From: Amorphochlora amoebiformis
Lineage: Eukaryota; Cercozoa; Chlorarachniophyceae
Assembly: GCA_054601695.1 (NCBI GenBank)
Contig: BAAHQB010000055.1
Location: forward strand, 62,001 to 126,000
Length of the DNA stretch: 64,000 nt
Direction of reading: 5' to 3'
Shown here: in pieces, positions 1 to 64,000 of the stretch
How positions within the stretch are numbered: position 1 is the first letter of the stretch
Layout: every line of letters starts with the position of its first letter
Translations under genes and position numbers: made by a program
Notes under the pieces: generated by a model
Seen by the model: the letters and a program-made list of their open reading frames with translations, nothing else
Told to the model about the DNA's origin: nothing
The model's database searches: none

Positions 1-189
1 GCTGACCCCTACGAAGCTAATCATATTCCAACTATACCTTACACGTGTCTCAACCGAATCATAGACTATCGGTGATATACGGTATCACTTCACTCATTAT
101 GTCATAATGTACACACGCATATATAATATATACATACACACATATAAACGTACATTATGTATATGTACGTATATATATATATTATCCAG

Positions 190-226
<37 letters not shown>

Positions 227-479
227 CGTATGTATATTTACTTCATATGGACATAATAGATATTTCGATGTACACACACATACACAACCACACACACACA
301 CACATACACATATACATATATACATACAGATATTCATATATAAACGCATACACATGTACATTATTTATATATATATACACATATACATATGTGTACATAT
401 GTGTACATGTACATTTACATATACACATGTATTTACATACATGTATATTACACATAATATTATGCCGAGTTGTACATAC
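1..479. other. Left edge, presumed last intron of the TBP-like gene
   Basis: This AT-rich stretch with short TA and CA runs follows the donor at 479 (minus strand, GTATGT). I find no sequence matching the final TBP helix. A weak candidate exon near positions 29-55 on the minus strand ends in TAA after eight codons and does not look like TBP. Confidence 0.35.
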
Positions 480-1770
480 CTGATTCCTATTCTTAGCCCC
501 AACCACCAGCACCGTTCCCGTAACAAACACAAATATTGTGACCCTACGTGAAGACAACACACACATTCTATATATATAATATACATACACATACACATTA
601 CACACATATACACATAAATACATACATACATTACATACATACACATAAGTATGTATAGTGCATTGAAGATTTATGCGTGTATGTAGATTTTTCTATATTG
701 ATATACATATACATATATATATACACATACACATATACATACATATATATCCACATGTACATAGATATGATCTAATATCCATTCGTGTCTTTTTCCATAA
801 CAAGTTACGTACAATATTCATTTTCTTGATCGAACATAAACATTGTGAACTTGCCTGAACATATATATATATATATACACATATATGTTATACATTATAT
901 TTACTTCCATGTAATTTACGAAATATTTTACGTACATTGTAACATGGATAATGTGTATATGGACAAAAAAAAAAGATATATTTAAATACACATGTTAATA
1001 TTCATGCATGTTTACATAAATTGAGAGATATAAAACACTGAATCTGCATATATGAGCATAAGTAGATTGATACAATTTTACACACACACACCGTTTACAC
1101 ATACATACACACATAGACATTTATATTCATATATACATACACATACATATATATATATATAAATATAGTATACATTTACACATACAAACATAAATATATA
1201 TATTTATATGTATACACATGTACACACATATAAATCCATGCTCATGTATACACACAATACATACTACTACATCTACATACATCTACGTCCATACACAAAC
1301 ACATGCACAGATACATACACATACATACACATATATATATACATACATACATACATGTATATATTTAATTACATATGCTTACATACATAATATATACCGA
1401 GGACTGGCCATGCGATAGATTAGTCCGGGGAAGATTTCCGGCTCGAAGCTGACGAAATCCTGAGGGTAAAAGGATTATCTAGCTATAACTCTCCTCCTCT
1501 CTCTAGCTGTGTAAGTATTTACTCATACACTCTCCCTCTCTCTTATCTTCGTCTCTCTATATCTCGTGTTGGTCTAAGTAGCTCAATATATATAATATAA
1601 TATATATATATATATATAATATTTCTATACATTGCTAAATATATGGATATTCATAAAAAGATACATGTATTCAAAAAGTGTATGTATGTATATAACATGG
1701 ATTGATACATTGAATTCATACTGGATGTACAATAATACACATATATATATAATATAATAATAATAATAAT

Positions 1771-1811
<41 letters not shown>

Positions 1812-1939
1812 TAATAATAATAACAATAACTATAAATTATACACATATACACATACACACACACACATACAGACATACATCTACACACACATATATATGT
1901 ATAGCCATATATATATATATGTATATATATATATGTATA

Positions 1940-1972
<33 letters not shown>

Positions 1973-2402
1973 ATATATATATATATATGTACATGTATTA
2001 GTGTATATGAAGTATAGTATACTCTATGGGCGACAGCCAAGTCTTCTAGACGGATGGGAAAGGGAACCTAAAAACATAGGATGTTGTACATGTAAAAAAT
2101 GTATATATTTTCAAATTGGAATATATATATATATATATATATTTATACATGTATATATATATATATATATATAATATATGTACGTAAATGTATATGTATA
2201 TAAACACACATACATAAATATATTACATATATATGTACATATATATATATGTATATAAAGTGTTGTACTTTTATTTTTACGCGCACAAACGCCCCTCACA
2301 TAGGTACATATGTAACTATATATACTTATGTACGTATGTATGTATATATATATATACATATATATGTATATATATATATATATATCATATACACACACAA
2401 AC

Positions 2403-2484
<82 letters not shown>

Positions 2485-2790
2485 ATATACATATACATAT
2501 ACATCAACACATATATATATATATATATATATATCTAATGTATATATACATATGTATATGTGTGTACATGTATGAGAACATTTGTACATTGGCGAAATCA
2601 CCTTGACTTTCGCCATGACGTTGCGAATCAGCGGCTCCGCTTTGGTGGGTGCGAACTTTGCTTCACTATATCCCACCTATAGATTGAACAAAAAGAAATC
2701 ATAAAGCCAGTGATACTCGTTCTGAACTTGGAAAATTAATGTTCAGCATGTTTTCATTTTTGATACTTTTGCATACGAAAACACACACAC

Positions 2791-2835
<45 letters not shown>

Positions 2836-2876
2836 ATATATTTATATATATATATATATATACATATAAATATAAT

Positions 2877-2915
<39 letters not shown>

Positions 2916-4143
2916 GTGTGTAGACACAGTAACCCTAAGTCTAACTCCAACGCTACTCCAAAGGTGTTCCGAAAACCCTAATCACTTGCCCCATTGTATC
3001 TTCTCTACTTTTTTTTGGGCCACCTTCTGCAGGATCCTGACAAACTTTCTGCAGGCTAGGTTTGCAGCTCTGAGAAATTAAATATTGATCTAAACGAAAA
3101 AAACGTGGGGAGAGACCTGTTATGGTAGTAAATACATGTCATGGCTTTCCAGCAAGACGTATGATACATTAGGGGTTGGGTTAGGCTTAGGCGTAGGTTT
3201 GGGTTCTCGATTGGGCGGTGGGATGGATTGTGGTCTCTAGTTCTGTCTCACTTTTCATTTCGAGCCCCCATGCACACCAGCTTGCCGGACGCATATCTAA
3301 GCGAAAAACAATGGTCGCACTTGATTTGCTGGTACACCCTTCTTCACCTCCCCCTTCTTTACCTCCTCCTACCCGACCCATTCCTTTCTTCTCTCTGTTT
3401 CCGCTCCTAATTTTCTCCCCTCTCCTTCTCCTCTCTTTTCCTCCTCACACCCCCTCATGTTACATGATGGCGGTGGCCTTTGGTTCTCGTATTCTCAGCA
3501 CCACAGCGTGAAATCTCTGAGGTTAGAGGTAGAGAGTAACAAGAGGGTCAAAATGGCGATGAAAAGACAGATAGTTGCACCTTAGGGTTATACTCCGCCC
3601 CACGCACCCTCGTGACGATATGTATGAGATCCAAGGGTATTCTCTGATAAGGCCAAACAAGGATTCAAATGATATTAATTATCCCTGACGAACCTATGAT
3701 GCAGAAGCGAATAAGTTCTGTATGATCTATGTGTTTCATCAAGGCTCTTGGGTTCAATGTGAGTGTGGATTGATATTCGGGGGTGTGAATCAGATCATTA
3801 CTAGATGAAGGAAGGCGAAAACACAGCTGACTTCGGGCTTGAAGATGTCTGAGGCACGCGTCAACGCTTGCTCCATCTGTGGATAGTTGAGGGATAATGA
3901 TATCGTTACATACTGCTTGAACACAGTATTTTAGGCCGACTTGTTTGGTTTCCAGCGGCGTGACCTCGTTGGTGCCACCTTCCGCGACCTGCTTGACCTC
4001 CTTATCCACCATATCCTGCTCGAACTCTTCTATGAGCTCCTTGATATCCTACGACGGCAATAGAACAAAAATTAGCCTCTTTTCGCGGCAGACAGGACAT
4101 TCCAACTTTCTTCTCCATCTTGCCCGAAAGACGCCTCCACCAT
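480..4143 (-). CDS. Divergent TATA-binding protein / TBP-like factor (TLF-type), 3' end beyond the window
   Basis: General transcription factor with the two-repeat TBP fold. Exons in minus order: 4143-4099, 4048-3914, 3876-3802, 3643-3581, 3516-3464, 3296-3252, 3069-3024, 2676-2602, 2067-2023, 1459-1398, 543-480. All phases agree, giving 236 codons. A short acidic N-terminus (residues 1-73) precedes repeat 1, which carries GAEYNPKRF (100-108), [10 protein letters not shown] and [12 protein letters not shown] (125-136). Repeat 2 carries IRN (171-173), [21 protein letters not shown] (200-211) and FVTG. Of the four DNA-intercalating Phe positions of TBP, 108, 204 and 221 are kept and one is Tyr125. 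The LQN of repeat 1 strand 1 reads VSC (75-77), as expected of a TBP paralogue rather than canonical TBP. The start is the first ATG after an in-frame TAA. The last helix is not found and is probably off the left edge. It is divergent from the ABC1 kinase gene. Confidence 0.85.
1757..1829. repeat. (TAA)n microsatellite in a TBP-like gene intron
   Basis: Uninterrupted AAT/TAA triplets with small variants, flanked by TA runs, inside the 1460-2022 intron. Confidence 0.9.
2401..2545. repeat. (TA)n array in a TBP-like gene intron
   Basis: A long TA dinucleotide run with minor ACATAT and GTGT interruptions. It is typical of dozens of TA arrays across the window, nearly all within introns; all long ORFs reading IYIYIY or TYIHI are translations of such arrays. 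Confidence 0.95.
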
Positions 4144-4318
4144 GTCGTTGTCCCGCGCGTGTCCACCTTACCCTTTAATACTTTCGTTAACCAAACACGG
4201 ATCAACGGTCACACAGAGTGACAGACCCAACACCACGTAATTGGTCGACTGGTTGTCATACATCCGGCCCGCCGTCCAGTCCACCAACATTCCCCTCGCC
4301 GACCATACCTTTTGCACT
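4144..4318. promoter_or_regulatory. Short divergent intergenic region, probable bidirectional promoter
   Basis: Only 175 bp separate the proposed start codons of the TBP-like gene (minus) and the ABC1 kinase gene (plus). The segment is balanced in base composition and free of microsatellites. It contains a CCAAT-type ATTGG near 4240 but no clear TATA box. Both promoters and 5' leaders must lie here or overlap the coding ends. Confidence 0.5.
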
Positions 4319-31076
<26,758 letters not shown>

Positions 31077-31642
31077 TGGATAGGCGTTAATTTAGCACAA
31101 AGATTATAAACTGCAATGATAGGGTGAAATTTTAGGGAGATTATGAACTGTTGGATCAATAAATAGTTGTTAACAGCAAAATTATCTATAATACTCTTGA
31201 AAATCTATCTAGATTGTATACTAACTCTAGAAACTGTATAAAGAGTCATATCTAAACAGTAACTATATCCTTAGATCTAGTAGATAAGTAAGCGAGTGAA
31301 ATATAATTACTGACTGTACTACCTAGACTACGATCTATAGATGATGCTACAGATGTGTAACGAAGTTAAATTACGAAAGAAAAAAGTATAACTAATCTAG
31401 AGTATGTCTAGTATGTACTAGGATACTAGATTTAGGTACTACTAGGTATACAGATATATACACATTTACCCGAAAAATTTAAAATCTCTTCATGTTTGCT
31501 AGTTTGAGATGTGTGTGAATTCGAATTTCTTAACTTGTTTTACATATGATTGTGCCGCATGCGCAATCGGTCACTAGTTCGAAGATTAGTACTCATAATT
31601 AAAGTGAATTGTGGTACGTGTACAGCAGTTTGAATAAACACC
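31077..31642. other. Convergent intergenic region between the ABC1 kinase and the P4-ATPase
   Basis: This 566-bp AT-rich stretch has no TA array, in contrast to the introns on either side. It carries many short variants of CTAGAT/TCTAG (about 31195-31450). Both 3' UTRs and polyadenylation sites must lie here. No coding exon is recognised. Confidence 0.5.
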
Positions 31643-37902
<6,260 letters not shown>

Positions 37903-38202
37903 CTGCAAATCCTCGTGTCAATTTTTTCCACATCCTTGAATACCTCCCTCCCCCTGGCAACAGCACAGGGCGTTCATCTATGGAAGCGCCAACGATGGAT
38001 AATCGAAGCGCCAGGTCGGTGCTACCAGCGCCTGAAAGATATCGTCAGCGATATCTGCATATATCCTAGGAGATATCCGCCCCACGCAAAATATATATCT
38101 ACATACGTAAATCTGCCAAAATTAGTGTCCCACTTAATTATTCGGCTTAATGGCCGAGTGGCCGCCACGCTTCTCCTTTTGACTGGAAGTCAATTTTCGT
38201 GT
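37903..38202. promoter_or_regulatory. Divergent intergenic region between the P4-ATPase and the protease gene
   Basis: This 300-bp spacer has three palindromic GATATC hexamers at 38038-38043, 38050-38055 and 38072-38077, and repeated AGCGCC motifs near 37985, 38007 and 38027. No microsatellite is present. It must hold both start regions; specific promoter elements are not proven. Confidence 0.4.
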
Positions 38203-63982
<25,780 letters not shown>

Positions 63983-64000
63983 AGGTCGTTACCATACTAG

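Noticed and set aside
4161-4256. Minus-strand ATG exon (MYDNQSTNYVV...) upstream of the TBP-like start
   Set aside because: It is open and has a donor-like GTAAGG, but its phase does not join the next exon and it ends at the in-frame TAA before the chosen start; it may be 5' leader.

Overview
This is nuclear DNA from an intron-rich eukaryote. The evidence is GT-AG introns whose phases match across dozens of exon joins, TTAGGG-type telomeric motifs inside introns, and a general transcription factor, a P4-ATPase and an ABC1-type kinase spread over many exons. The ABC1 kinase resembles plastid/algal ABC1K proteins and starts with a signal-peptide-like segment, as does the fourth gene. I infer an alga, or algal descendant, with a complex plastid. 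I cannot name the species.

I find four genes and no RNA genes. (1) Minus strand, 4143 down to 480 and running off the left edge: a divergent TATA-binding protein or TBP-like factor, 11 exons in view. (2) Plus strand, 4319-31076: a full-length ABC1/UbiB kinase-like gene of about 873 codons in about 43 tiny exons (mean about 61 nt) over 26.8 kb. (3) Minus strand, 37902-31643: a P4-type lipid flippase ATPase of about 1,435 codons in 7 mostly long exons, with an EF-hand pair inserted in its P domain. (4) Plus strand, 38203-63982: a gene with a signal peptide, more than 20 small exons and a retropepsin-like aspartic protease region; its exon chain has unresolved joins.

The order is divergent, convergent, divergent, with short gaps between genes (about 175, 566 and 300 bp). 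Nearly all repeats lie inside introns: (TA)n arrays, (GA)n, (TC)n, (GT)n and ATT/TAA microsatellites, minisatellites, and CCCTAA telomeric arrays carrying a conserved non-telomeric element of about 45 bp.

The main novelty is how these introns are built. At about eight places a minisatellite or decayed duplicate contains a copy of the adjoining splice site, sometimes with exon sequence. One 85-nt intron is almost pure CCCTAA repeat. Several acceptors have the form CTAAC-N(2-4)-AG, and CTAAC is itself present in the telomeric repeat. Introns here may grow by local duplication of splice boundaries and by gain of telomeric arrays that come with a ready branch-point motif. All gene models come from reading splice phase and protein family resemblance by eye; no alignment or transcript was available.
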